64,000 nucleotides of DNA. Source: Ptiloglossa arizonensis (taxonomy: Eukaryota > Arthropoda > Insecta > Hymenoptera > Colletidae). Shown here in pieces: positions 49,471-61,200 of the stretch; positions within the stretch are counted from its first letter, which is position 1; every line of letters starts with the position of its first letter. The DNA lies in the NCBI RefSeq assembly GCF_051014685.1, contig NC_135058.1:4750811-4814810 (forward strand), given 5' to 3'. The notes below the pieces were generated by a model, which saw nothing but the letters and a program-made list of their open reading frames with translations, had not been told where the DNA came from and did not search any database. The position numbers and the translations under genes are program-made.

Positions 49471-49814
49471 CGACGAGAAACGTACTCAAAGATGGACGAA
49501 TCCGGATAAACATTCGTAGCGAGGTAGGGCGGAAAAGAATACGCAAACAACGAGACCGGCGCGCAACGCTCTTGCTTGGTTCATCCGGCGAGTCGTACGA
49601 TGGTTCCAGCGGACCCATCCGATAACGCTTATCGCTTAATTGAAAGGCTCGTCCTCGGAACCGACCGCCCGTTCGTGGCCTGCTCAATTAAGCCACGATC
49701 TATGGCAATGTGTCGCGCGAATCCGTCACGGCGGCGAACTTTCCATAGGAATACAAAACATTGTATACCGAGCGGATGGAATATACCAGCTTGCTTGACG
49801 TGCAATCAAGTGTC

Positions 49815-50720
49815 GCGCGAACCGATATCGTCCAGGGTGTGGAACCGCCCAATGTGTTTTTCGATGTTCGTTAACGGCTCGCGAAGACCCCGTACTAACC
49901 TAAAACCCCTTCGCGCGGCCAGGCCCGTAATTGCTCCAGCGAAATGTTCTCCAAACTTTCATAACCTACTTGGACGAAACACACATGGCCCTTGATTATT
50001 CAAGAAAGACAGTGGAGGGTGTGGAACCGTTCGATCTGTATTTCGACGGTCGTTAACGAGTCAGGGAGGCCTCGCGTTCACCCAAACCCTTCACACGCGT
50101 TCAGATCCACAATTGCTGCAGCAAAGTGTCTCCCAATATTTTCCAAACCGCTTCAACGTAGCATACGTGGCTCTCGATTATTCAGGAAAGACACTCGAGG
50201 GTGTAGAATCGTTCAAGGTGTTTCTCGATTCGTGTTAACGGGTCGCGGACACCTCACGGTAGCCTAAACTACCTTCCTGCGTTCGGACAAGTAATTACTA
50301 TGGCACAGTGTTTTCCAATCGTTTTTAACGCACTTGGACAATGTCATAAGTGGCTCTCGATTATTCAGGAAAGAGACTCGAGGGTGTGGAATCGTTCAAG
50401 GTGTTTCTCGATTCTTGTTAACGGGTCGCGAACACCCCACGGTAGCCTAAACTACCTTCCTGCGTTCGGACAGGTAATTACTATGGCACAGTGTTTTCCA
50501 ATCGTTTTTAACGCACTTGGACGAAGCATACATGGCTCTCGATTATTCGAGAAAGACACCAAAGGGTATGGAACCCTTGGATCTGTACTTCGATGCTCGT
50601 TAACGATTCGCGGAGATCCTGTGGTGACCTAGACTATCTCGAGGGCAGGTCGGTAATTGTTACAGGGCAGTTCGACAAACTTGATCGAACCGTACGCAAC
50701 TCTCGATTATTGAGGAATAG
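49815..50720. repeat. Tandem array, about five copies of a 182-bp unit
   Basis: ttattca(a/g)gaaagac words recur at 49997, 50178, 50361 and 50543, spaced 181-183 bases. Other anchors are gggtgtggaa(t/c)cgttc, ttaacgggtcgcg and tggctctcgattattca. The third and fourth copies are almost identical, and the outer ones diverge by a fifth or more. The unit is close to nucleosome-repeat length. Confidence 0.92.
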
Positions 50721-52028
50721 GATCTTTAACGTTTAGTATCTACCGGGACGCTAGTTTTCTTTGACGCTACCAACGGATGCCGTGAGATAAAAACAAATAT
50801 AGAATCGTGGGATTCGAACAGGAATAGCAAGAAATCGCGACTGTCGAGGAGCTCGAGACAGAAACGGGGAAACGAAGAAGAACCGGCTGAAAGGTGAAAA
50901 TCTGAATACTATTCCGCGACGACCTCATTGAGGCTAAATGTTAAACAGCTTGTATCTGCCACCCAAAGTACGTCTTGGCGTACTTCCTCGATCTCGAGAA
51001 TCCGACAGAGGCTGAAGTACCTTAACACGATCGCTATCCCCGTTCAATTGGAAAAACCGTCCGCCGATAGACCAAGTTTCGTATAATTTCGCGCAACACG
51101 GTACACACTCACGTCTGGATACAAATAAACTTTATTGACCGCGACGCGTCTGAAAATCTTTGGATAAAGAAAATATTCTTGGTATTTAATTTTATGCTAC
51201 GATAAGAAGTGCAAGAGGATACATGAGCACCCATCGCAATAGCTATCGCTAGATAGGTCGAAGAAGAAGACTCGAGAAACGCCCCAGGATTGAACGAACC
51301 GATCGAATATTCCGAATCGTAGTATCGTTAATTCACGGACATGAAGTAGCGATTACGATCGCTGCTATATGTAAGAATATCTTGCGAGAATAGTCGCAAA
51401 TACGTAAAAGTGTCGATTCCTCGTATCTGCCTAGAAACGTACACCTTTCTCCGAACAAACGCGAGAAGTTTCAACGCATTGCTTCCAATCTGAGACGAAA
51501 CTCGATCCACGGGTTACTTTGATTATTATTTTACAAACGACCGTCGAGAAAGGTTGCGCGCCACTGTCCCGGTGTTTTCTACCGCGGTGGTAATCGCCGG
51601 ACACGCGATAAATAAAAATCTTACGGACACGGCGTTCCGTCAAAGTGCCGCGGGTGTCTCGATAAAAGCGTGCCCGGGATCGAATCGGTTCCACGAAGAG
51701 CATCCGCACACGTGACCGTATTCGAGGCGGCTGCCGTCGCGTGTACAGTCCGCGTGGTACAATTATTCGAAGAACGGTGGTGGGGGCAGTGGGGTCGAGC
51801 GAAAGGAGAGAACGACTGGTATAAGAACTGGGACATTGCCAACAAATTCGAGTTAGTCGAGTAGCGAGTGGTAAAGTGGTGGCTGCGGGCTTTAACGGTA
51901 GAGTGGGAGGCAAATGTCGACTTGGGGTGGCGGCAACACTGGAGCGCGGGGAGCGAGTGGAGTGCGCCGCGGTGGTGGGGGGGAACGGGGCACACCGAGC
52001 ACGGCGGTGGAGCGGGGTGGGGGAACCA

Positions 52029-52058
52029 GGGGGGGGGGGGGGTTGGGGGGGGAGGGGG
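52029..52058 (+). repeat. G-run cluster
   Basis: Runs of 14, 8 and 5 guanines are separated by tt and a, within a G-rich stretch from about 51965. It is a potential G-quadruplex on the plus strand, the template strand for groucho. Confidence 0.85.
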
Positions 52059-54920
52059 AACCCCGCGGAAGAGGGTGGAGAGTAGGAGAAAAGTGGAGGC
52101 AGCGACAGAGGACTAATGGGAAAGAGAGTGAGAGAACGGAAAGGATGAAATCAGAGAGACTCGCCAACGGTGCCGGCTAAAAAGGGTAAAAACGAAAGGG
52201 GAAGCTCGACGGGAAGAGCGGAGAGGCCAACGCGAGGGACACGAGGGAATTGGGAGGGGGAAAGTGGGGGCTTGGGTAGAGAACGAGAATGTCAGAGGAG
52301 AGGTCTAACCTCGTAGGGGAAGATTGTTTTCATTCGGTGCTCAAATTGAAAAGGAGCGAGGACCGAAGACCGCGATTCGAAAGCCGGCTAAGTGCCGGAG
52401 ACAACCAAACGGAGGGTGATTTATTCTTGCTACCCCCTCCACACCCCCGCCCCCCCCCTCTCCGCTACTTTCCCCTCGTACCTCCACCCCGAACCCGAAT
52501 CCCTCGCTATCCGAGTTCCTTTTATAGCAAAACGAGAAAACAGAGAACCCGACGGAACGGGGACCCGCGCCGAAGGAGAATTTCAGATTCGCACAAGTGG
52601 CAACGTAATCAATTTTCGTCCGATGCGTCTTAACTCGTCCAACGAGGGGATCAGTGGTGCGGTATCGCCGGTAGTACTTAACGATCGAAATTGAAACCGG
52701 GGCTGGTAATCGAGACTCTTAACGCTTTACACCGCGGTTAAATTGAAAAATGTAACACTCGCGTAGCCGGTCGAATACCTGGCCGATCGTACGTTCATCG
52801 TACCGTTTTAATTGAAATTTTAAATCTTCGAAATTCCACGTCCGGAAAAATCCACCCACGTGACGGAACGACGAATCCATCTTCCGCGGTCGAATAGATT
52901 TCACGGTAACCGCGCGTCCCGAACGCCGGGACGAATGGAAACGATTCGATCGAAGAATCTAATTGTAAATCATCCACGAGCACGGAAACGGGACACGTTA
53001 TCACGATTAATTAATTAACCGGCCGAGAAGAACCGATAACTTTTCGTTTCTCCTCTAATTAGCGTTAGGTGCTCGGACCGACCGTGTTACACTACCCTGG
53101 TACAATTTGTCGTCGTGTTACGCCCGAAGGGGATTGATTTCCCGACGACCAGCGATTTTCCGTTTCCTACTCTTTCTTTTATTGCACCCACTCCACCCCT
53201 ACGCGCCCATTAGCAATTATACGACCGTATCGAGTAACCACTTACTTTCATTTCCCTCGGCACGAAACGGTATATCGTTTCAAAATCGTTCGAAGAAAGT
53301 TTACGGAACGAGATCCCGAAAAAAAAAGAAGAACAAAAATTTAAAAAAAAAAAAAAAGAAACTATGCTATTCGAATCGCGCGACTTTTATCGCGTTACGA
53401 TCTTTTAACGAGAGACTCGCCGATTCTGTGAAACTCGTCGCGATGCACCGGTTAAATATAGAACGCTTTAAAGATAAATTTCACAGCGAACGTAACCCTT
53501 TTTTAAACCCTGTATTCCATTTGCTCGATCATTTCCACGAAATCGTTCGTGAATCTCGAACAAGGTACGCGAAATGACAACTTCTTCTCCCTAGGATGAA
53601 AAATATGCGAGAAAACGACTAATCGGAAAATGTGGATTTTGGGAAATCGTTACCAGCATCGTTCACCGTAAGTGAATGTTAAAAGGATCGAACGAAAAAT
53701 ATTATCGCAAAACGTCCGAATTGATATTCACTTTGTCCTTTAACCGTACATAAATCGTACAATGTACAATTTTTCAAACGTTACCGCAATTCCGTTCGTG
53801 AAAATTCGAAAGAAGATTATTATTTAATTTTCCAATCACTTTTATCGGAAATGATCATCGATTCGTGTACGCGTCGAGTACTCGTATAATACGTCGCATT
53901 TGTAACATTAAATACCGTACGTTGCGTTCGACGAAACATTTTCGAATCGATGCAAATGTGCATCATTGTACGATTGCGGTGTCGCGTATGCAAAAAAATC
54001 CGGTTCGCGATCCAGCGATCCTGGTTAGACGATGTTACAGACACGTTCGCGAAAAAGGAAGAAAATGGCCGAGTTAACGGTTAAAAATCCAGTTAGTTCC
54101 GCAAATCAAGCCTGCCGTAGTAATTTGTGCTTTTCTGTACGGTGCGTCATCGTACAGTACGTTCGCTCGCGCAGCTAGAACAGAAAACCGCGTATTTCTC
54201 TGTCAGCTTTGATTTGCAGACGCGCGTTAACTGGACGTGTTTCTTCCTTTTTTGCGAGTCCTGTGTGTCCCTAGTATTTCCTGCATCGTCGTTGCATGGA
54301 TCGCGATAAAAATCGACACGACGCGCGTCAACTTAATCTTGCGTGACAATTGACTCGCCGGACGACGATAAGAAATCTAATGGAGCAATTATTATACGTC
54401 CGACTCGTTAGGGGAGGTGTTTCGAATCGAGCGGGTTTCGTCGATAGACAGAAATCGTTTTTCTATTTTCCTCGGAACTTGACAAAGGACGCGTCGCGAT
54501 CCTATGGAAGAAGAAATAGGGAAATGAATCCTTCGATTGGACGTCGCTTCGTCTACGAAGGCTTGCGAGTGTCGAAGATAGCGGTTCGGAACGATCTTCG
54601 ATTTTGATGAAACAGCCGGCGCACGAATGGACCGTTGAAAATAATTTTACGTATCGTTACGTATCAGAGTATCGTTTTTATCGGCCGATATTCGCCTACG
54701 TGGAGTACAAACCAGCCTCGCAGTTGCACTTGGAATACCTGCTTAGCGAAATTTCTCGAAAACCAATAAAGATCGCAAACAACGTCGAGTACACAAAAAT
54801 GTTTCGTTCACGACGTGGAACAACGCAATGTGAATAAAAATGTCGCCAAGTCGAAGCTCGATCGAAATCGAATCGAATTTAAACCCATCCGGTACGATCT
54901 GTAACGTTGCTTACGAATTG

Positions 54921-55395
54921 GTGAAGTTTTTATTTAGACCGTGTTAATAATAATAATAATAATAATACTTTATTAACACTTTATTATCTTATAACTTCTA
55001 CTGTAACAATATTCGTGAAGTTTTTATTTAGACCGTGTTAATAATAATAATAATACTTCATTAACACTTTATTATCTTATAACTTCTATCGAAACAAATA
55101 TACAAATACGAAATTTAGGAAGAATCAATGTTTAACCTAATTTGGTTTTGCAGCCGACAAAGAAGTTTGGAAGGATATCTTTCCATAAAAGAGTCAATAA
55201 TCGCAGCAACTGTTGACCAATATGCACAATCTATTAACGTAATTATCAAATTTGAATAGACCTAATACAACAGGACGATCGATATTATTTAGGAGTTTAC
55301 AGGCTAACGCTAAATTGGTGATCCTCCTCTTTTGTTCGAGAGTGCGCATACCGAGTCGACGAAGTGTTTTATCACAATTGTAACATATCCCGTAA
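54921..55395 (-). mobile_element. Non-LTR retrotransposon, 3' end, 5'-truncated
   Basis: On the minus strand from about 55395 a short frame reads LRRLGMRTLEQKRRITNLAL, then CKLLNNIDRPVVLGLFKF. It fits the C-terminal motif of jockey/I/R1-type polymerase proteins (a sL.eRR...l...ykll.n.id.p.ll layout). A stop follows near 55195, then an untranslated tail ending in (TTA)n. The tail is present twice: 54921-55014 and 55015-55095 share gtgaagtttttatttagacc and differ in TTA count. The fragment is too short to be active. Confidence 0.75.
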
Positions 55396-55712
55396 GCCTA
55401 TTAAGCTCGAAAGAAACGTAGCACGAAAACTTGTGCTGCACACTCTCCGGCGTGTCTACGAGGCAACGTTGAGGATTTCAACAAACTTGTGACCGAGATT
55501 CAAGATGTGACGAGGCAAAGGTTTAAAATGGTAACCATAGGCGTTGCGATAAGAACGATACGGCCGAGAGATTCGGTAACCAAGCGTTAAACACGGTCCA
55601 CGAAGAATAAAAAACCTTGTTCGTACATTGTTACATTTATCGTTATTCGCCTATCTCTGTCAGCTCTCGAGAAATTCAACCGTAGTGGTTCTCTTTTGGG
55701 AGTTACGGCTTA

Positions 55713-55957
55713 TTAACCATTTGGACTCGAGAGGAGATCCTCGCTCGCCACCTAATTCGGTGTACCGTTTTCGATCGGGGAAAACGTTCGCGGTTTGGAA
55801 TTCAAATTGAAATTGAAATATCACGTTCTCGCGGAGCGTAAACGCATCTACGCAAAGTGTATAAAAATGTTCCATTCCGGATGAATTTTACGACTCGAAG
55901 AGTTTTCTCGTGGCGTCGGTTCCCGGTGGCGGAGAAGCCTCGAGTGCAAAGGGTTAA
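55713..55957. mobile_element. piggyBac-type MITE, 237 bp, TTAA on both sides
   Basis: TTAA at 55713-55716 precedes ccatttggactcgagaggag; the right end ctcgagtgcaaagggttaa ends with TTAA at 55954-55957. The terminal inverted repeats extend about 40 bases with mismatches. It is the same family as 3425, 4462 and 12981. No coding capacity. Confidence 0.87.
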
Positions 55958-58252
55958 GAGAAACAACTACAGCGCGCTGTATTTTACTATATTTTATTTC
56001 GCGGGGGACTCACGCAGCGCGAGACAGAACTCGAGCGCAGAGGAGGGTATCAGATGCAGTTTTCCCGAGTCCCCTAATTCTTTTCCACAGCGCGAAGTAA
56101 GCACTCCAAGCGTCCCCGGAACCTCTTCGACCCACACGTCGACCTCGCGTGTCTTCCTCCTAAGACGCGAACTTTTTTCCTAAATACTTTCGGACGAATT
56201 TTACTTTCAACATCGCCTCGTTTACGAATCCGCGAATAATTTTGGGAAATAATCACGCTATCACAGAACACGACGTACCGACCAATAAAAGCAAATCTAA
56301 TATTACCTTCTCTGATATTTCTCAATACCCCGTCCGTCCACTGTATATACTGTAGTATCGGATTTTCCGAGCCCACTTGGGCCTGTTTCGACCACGGACC
56401 TAAACGAGGCAGCACGTACGGACAGACCCGGGTCGAGGTAAAACATTTGGTGACAATCTATCCGCCAGCTTTTACGATAGGCCCGAGGATCCCTTTACAG
56501 GGGGTCCTGCGCGACGACCAGGTGTAAGGATGCATGGGGATGAAAGAGAGTACCTGTGGCTCGGAGAAAGTGAGGTATGCTTGGAAAAGACGAGCGATTA
56601 GGATGGCTGAACGTGACCGAATGTCTGAAGTGAGAGAGACCGAGGAATAGAACGAAAGAGAACGAATGGGTACGACTGTACAAAGTACGAAAGGAATGTT
56701 TGAGGACAGTATGTCACAGTTTGTGTCCTGAGTGCAAGAGTACGACGACGAGAGTATGTCCGAGGAGTGTGTCGCGGACAGTACGACGAAGACGATAAGA
56801 CGAAACGATTAAAAGACCTACCAAGACGAAAGGCCGGTGTAAGACTTAAGCAACAAAGACGATCAAGACGCGTGCCGAAGGCACAAAGACGGTTAGCTTG
56901 GTCCAATACGCGGTCGATCTACCTTAGTAGAAAACGAAACCAATCACCAACGCTACGTTTAATACTTGTATCGTTGTATTATAATATATAATATCGTTAA
57001 ATATACTTTAATATACCGCGCGAGAACTGATTAATAACTTCAAAGATCTCTCTCCAGTGATCCAAGCGATAAGAGAAAGAGAGAAAAACAACAATACCGA
57101 GTTTCATCGAATATCGTTGACGAGGTTTCCCCGTCAACGGTTTTTTTCAACACGAATGAACGAGATCCCGTGAAAAATACTCGCGAACGATCCCGTGGTA
57201 AGAAGCGTGGAACGCAGAGATGGTCGTCAGACCGTGAGTTAAATTTTCCATGACGTTGCGACAATTATCTCGTTCGAACGAAAGCAATTCCGAGCGGAGA
57301 GCTAATGAGTCAATTAAGCGGTACACGCTTTAAGGCCGACGTATCAATTCGAAGCGCAAATCGTACACGGCAATAACAACGCCGCTATAAAGCATCCTAA
57401 GCTAACTAGTTTGCCACTTGAGCCACCGGACGCAATTTCGCGCCGATTTAATGGTGGACCGGCCTATTCGAGGACGGTATCCCTACTCTGTCCCCGGGCT
57501 TGCACCCCATTGAGCAACGCCCCTGGGTACAAGGGTGAGAAATGATCGGCCGCTAATGCTAATGAATATCAGCTCGTCGTGTCAGGGAGGGTTGTTTGGA
57601 GTTTAGAAGTCCCTCTCTTCGACTCTGCTCCCTTCCCCTCCCCTCCCATCCTGCTCGTTCCACTTTCGAGGAAGCCGGTTCGCGTGCTACGAGGGGTCGC
57701 GGTCGCTTTTAAGAAAATTGCTGACAGAGGGGATCGTCCCACTGTTTCCCCTAATTAGCTAAAATTACACGATTTCCCGCGCCAGATGCGCCGCTACGGG
57801 GCCCCCTCCCCACGTTCATTCTGTCCCCTCCCCCACAGCTCTCTCTCGTTTTCGTTTTCGCGAACGTAGACCCGGTCGCGGGATCGCTCGACGACATATT
57901 CCGTAGCGAATCAACGAGAAATCTTTTGATCCTTGAACCACCCTCGTCGTTGCCTCGGAAGCGCGATAGAAATCAGGTCGACATTCTTCGAGCGACGCCC
58001 CTCGGTTAATGTCTCGTCGAGGAACTCCCCCTCTCTTTCTCACAGTTTCTCTCCGTTTCTCTCCGTTTCTCTCCGTTTCTCTGTCCCGTACGCGCGCGAG
58101 CACGCGCTGAAAGGAGGAACGCTCGTGCGAAACTTCTGGCCACGGTTTTCGGCTGCCACCTTTCACGAGACAAAGACGCGCTCTCGAGGAGCCGGAGGGG
58201 TACACGGTACGATAAACGCGTAAATGGAATTGTTTTAAGAGGATTGGCTTAC

Positions 58253-58297
58253 CTGCTTGTGCATCTCCACGGTGATGCCGTACGACATCTCGTAGTA
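58253..58297 (-). CDS. gro: groucho exon, Q domain first helix end (45 bases)
   Basis: The minus strand reads acceptor ttctgttacag, then 15 codons giving YYEMSYGITVEMHKQ, then donor gtaagc. Drosophila Groucho has YYEMSYGLNVEMHKQ at the same place, so only two residues differ. The exon lies in the N-terminal glutamine-rich Q domain, whose amphipathic helices drive tetramerisation and contact TCF. The 45-base size and phase 0 at both ends suit the conserved exon structure of TLE genes. It is isolated by 17.6 kb from the next exon. The preceding exon should end with residues like QRHYVM; I did not find it between 58298 and 64000. Confidence 0.95.
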
Positions 58298-61200
58298 CTG
58301 TAACAGAAAACGAAAGGCATACGAGGATTTAGTCGGTGCGTGAGATCGTATCGGGGGAACGTTGGCTTTTCGCAAGCGTTCCCCGTGTACGAGGACACGT
58401 AGGCGAATGTCCTTGTACAGGAGAACCGTCATAACCGTGAAACGGACGATTGGTTCCGCGCGAGGTAAAATCAATCGAAAGCGTGGAACGGAATTGTTTC
58501 TCGCGCGTGGTGCTCGTTTCTTGTTTTCCTTTTCGGTACGGAATCGATTTTCAAAACACGCGAGCACGCGAGCACGCGACCGCCCACGTTTCAACGTTTA
58601 GTCTCGACTTCGCGGATTTCCAAGCGCGTCCCTATCGTATTTCTACGGGAAGCGTAACACCGGTAGTCCGGATTCGTTTCGACGCGATAGAGACAACACA
58701 CGGGAGTCGTTCGAGAGGATTTCCCTGACACACGTGTGCGTTCGAGCCAACGCCGATAAATCCCTGGTCATAAAATTCGATTTCGTCTATTACGAGTCCG
58801 AGATACCAAACGCTAATGGGCAACCGGGATGATCGTGAAATCCGAGCCCACCCTGCTCCAAATTCGTGGAACCCAATACGGATAGATCTCAGGGACCATT
58901 GAGGGTTCGAGGTATCTCGGGATGTCGAAAGGGTACCGATGATCGCGCAGCATTCCGGTTATACCGAGTGGATTCGAAGCAGAGATTCCGAACCGGTGTC
59001 GCGACGTCTAATCATTTTTAGAACAGTGAAGAAAGTTTTGAATAATTCTGCCGCGATAGTTTCCCATCGACAACCGTGTTGCACCGTATAATCGTCACCG
59101 AGGTGTATCGAGAGCCGAACGGAATTAAGACTGTTCGTCTGGACTGTACCTCGAGGTTAAAAAGATAAAATAGTCACCGTTCTGCAGGATTCTAGAGGTT
59201 TCGCGGGCACCTGGGATTGTAGAGAGTTCGCGAGGTCACGAGAGATCCGAGAGGTTCCAAGATTATCAAGGTTGGTAGGTACCGAGAGGTCTGAAACATC
59301 CGAGGGACCCCTGGGATCGAGGTTCTTGGCACCTTCGGATTTGTTCGGTACTCCAGAACACTAGGAACCCTTCGAACCCTTCGAGACCACCGGAACCGCC
59401 AACCGTAGACCTTCGGGACACCTGGTACCCCCGTAGACGGTCCTGTACTTCTGAAGTTCGGTCGTATCTGTAGCTCGACAAGTTACACAAAATCCCTGGA
59501 CCCGGTTCAACGACCTTGTCGTCCTTCCGCGATCTTGCTTCTTTCGTAGTGTCGGCTAACACCCGACTATCCAGGCTATAGAGGCTACTCCGATCGTTCG
59601 ATCTCTTACTCGCTGTTCGCTCCTTGGATCCCTACCCGAGGGGTCTTATTAAACTCGTTGAGCTATACTTCCGCGAATCCGGACCGAGTAGACGCGGATC
59701 GACCGGTTGGTTACCACCGTTGCGCGCCTCGAACTCGTAAACGATGAAATCGAATCTTACGGCTCCGAATTCGTCAGCATTAAATACGAAGCGTACGGCG
59801 AATTTTCAAAACTTCTTTTACAATACTTAAAATACAAAACATCCTATTAATTCTAACAAAATATTACAACAATTAAATTTTTAAACGGTATCGCGCGGAA
59901 CGAGTACGGATTACGACACCACGCTTACCGTACGAACACCCAAGTTGAGATCGATCGATCCAGCACGACCCATAGACAAGGTACATTCGAGATGAATGTT
60001 CACGAAAACGCAACCCTTTACGGAACAATTTTATTCAACGCTTTCGGTTTACCTTCGCGCGACATCCTTCACGAATCCGCGTTAAAAGTGAATTTTAAAC
60101 ATCGAAATTTAAGACGAATTTTAAACTTTCCCCGGTCGCGTTTCTCGAGCTCAACGGAATCGTTAGTGTCTTTTTCTCTTTTTTTTTTTTTTCCAAACGG
60201 AAAGAAAATGCTAGAAATATTTTCATGGTTTGCGCGCCGAGGTTGAACATCGATTCAACGTTGTACTCGCGACACGAGCGAGGTTGAATTCGGATATCCA
60301 ACGATCGAATAACGCTCGCGAGAGAATTAACCTTCCGGGCTGGGAACTTGGTTCGTGACACTGTTCGCCGCGCGAGATCGACCGCGAACGATAATGTCGC
60401 AAATAATTACCGTTGCTCGCGTGTCGCGTATCGACAAGTTACGCTCGTGTTCCCCGTATCTACGTTTTAACGCTCCTCGATGATTTCTCGATTTCGGCGT
60501 GCACCGTTGCGCAAAGTCTACCGAGAATCTACACGCTTCTCCGTGTCTTCGATACGAATAGGTGCTACTCGAACGTAGCACGTTTCCCCGTGACCCATAC
60601 CGGTGCGACACTCGACGATTTGCGATGGCGGTCTGCTTTTATCCACGATAAATCCAGTCGACGTCCGATGCTCGGGGTTAGGTCTCCACTCGCGAACCAA
60701 GCAATGCCAGAGTTCCATCCGGCCCTCTGTCGTTTCTTTCATTAGCGATACTTAACTTCCGTTTCTTTACAATATCGCTTCAGACGCTCTACAGTTTTCA
60801 CGAGAAGCACGAACCCGGTCGGTAGAAAACTTTTAATAAATACAACAGGCTTCTCGTAAATCTCGGCGAAACGAGAACCGCCGCACCACTGTTTCCCTTC
60901 CTGTTCCTTTCACTCCTTTCTCCGCTGTGGCGAGCAACGTATACAAGAAAGGATCATTACAACCTTCTCCCGCGAACCAGTCGGATCAACCGACAACCTT
61001 TGTCCCCTTGCGCGCGGATTTCGCGTTCGCGTTTCAATCGCGCCGAAGATCGAATCTGACCAGACACTCGGGTCGCAAGTTTTTTTCTTTTTTTTTTTTT
61101 CCACAGAGGGCTACGTTGATCCATCCACCGGTAGGTCGGAGTCGAAACGATCCGTATTGTTCGTTCAAAGGGTTCTATCCGACCGATTATAGCGATCGTT

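Larger units (their letters stand above)
40678..58252 (-). other. groucho 17.6 kb intron
   Basis: The intron is bounded by donor gt at 58252-58251 and the acceptor ending tgcag at 40678. It holds one mariner-type MITE, three tandem arrays, purine-rich and TA-rich low-complexity tracts, a G-run block, a non-LTR retrotransposon tail and a TTAA MITE, all listed separately. I see nothing recognisable in about 40800-44350, 46860-48650, 50720-51980, 52060-54920 and 55960-57280. The stretch around 57290-57780 is unique, with several TAAT and AATTA cores, and could be regulatory. Confidence 0.75.
38349..58297 (-). other. gro: groucho transcription unit, internal part (five exons)
   Basis: This spans the recognised part of a Groucho/TLE co-repressor gene. 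Five exons with canonical AG acceptors and GT donors, all phase 0, join to 45+63+75+27+360 = 570 bases, but the 27-base exon may be optional. Introns are 17,575, 90, 169 and 1,545 bases. Family knowledge: Groucho has no DNA-binding domain; it is recruited in the nucleus by Hairy/E(spl), Runt, Engrailed and TCF proteins, tetramerises through its Q domain and represses transcription through chromatin. The order of the exons matches the protein order of Drosophila Groucho. The initiator methionine exon and the WD40 exons are not in the window. Confidence 0.93.

Noticed and set aside
50808..50818. ggattcgaac, similar to a tRNA B box on the minus strand
   Set aside because: No A box, acceptor stem or anticodon arm could be built around it.
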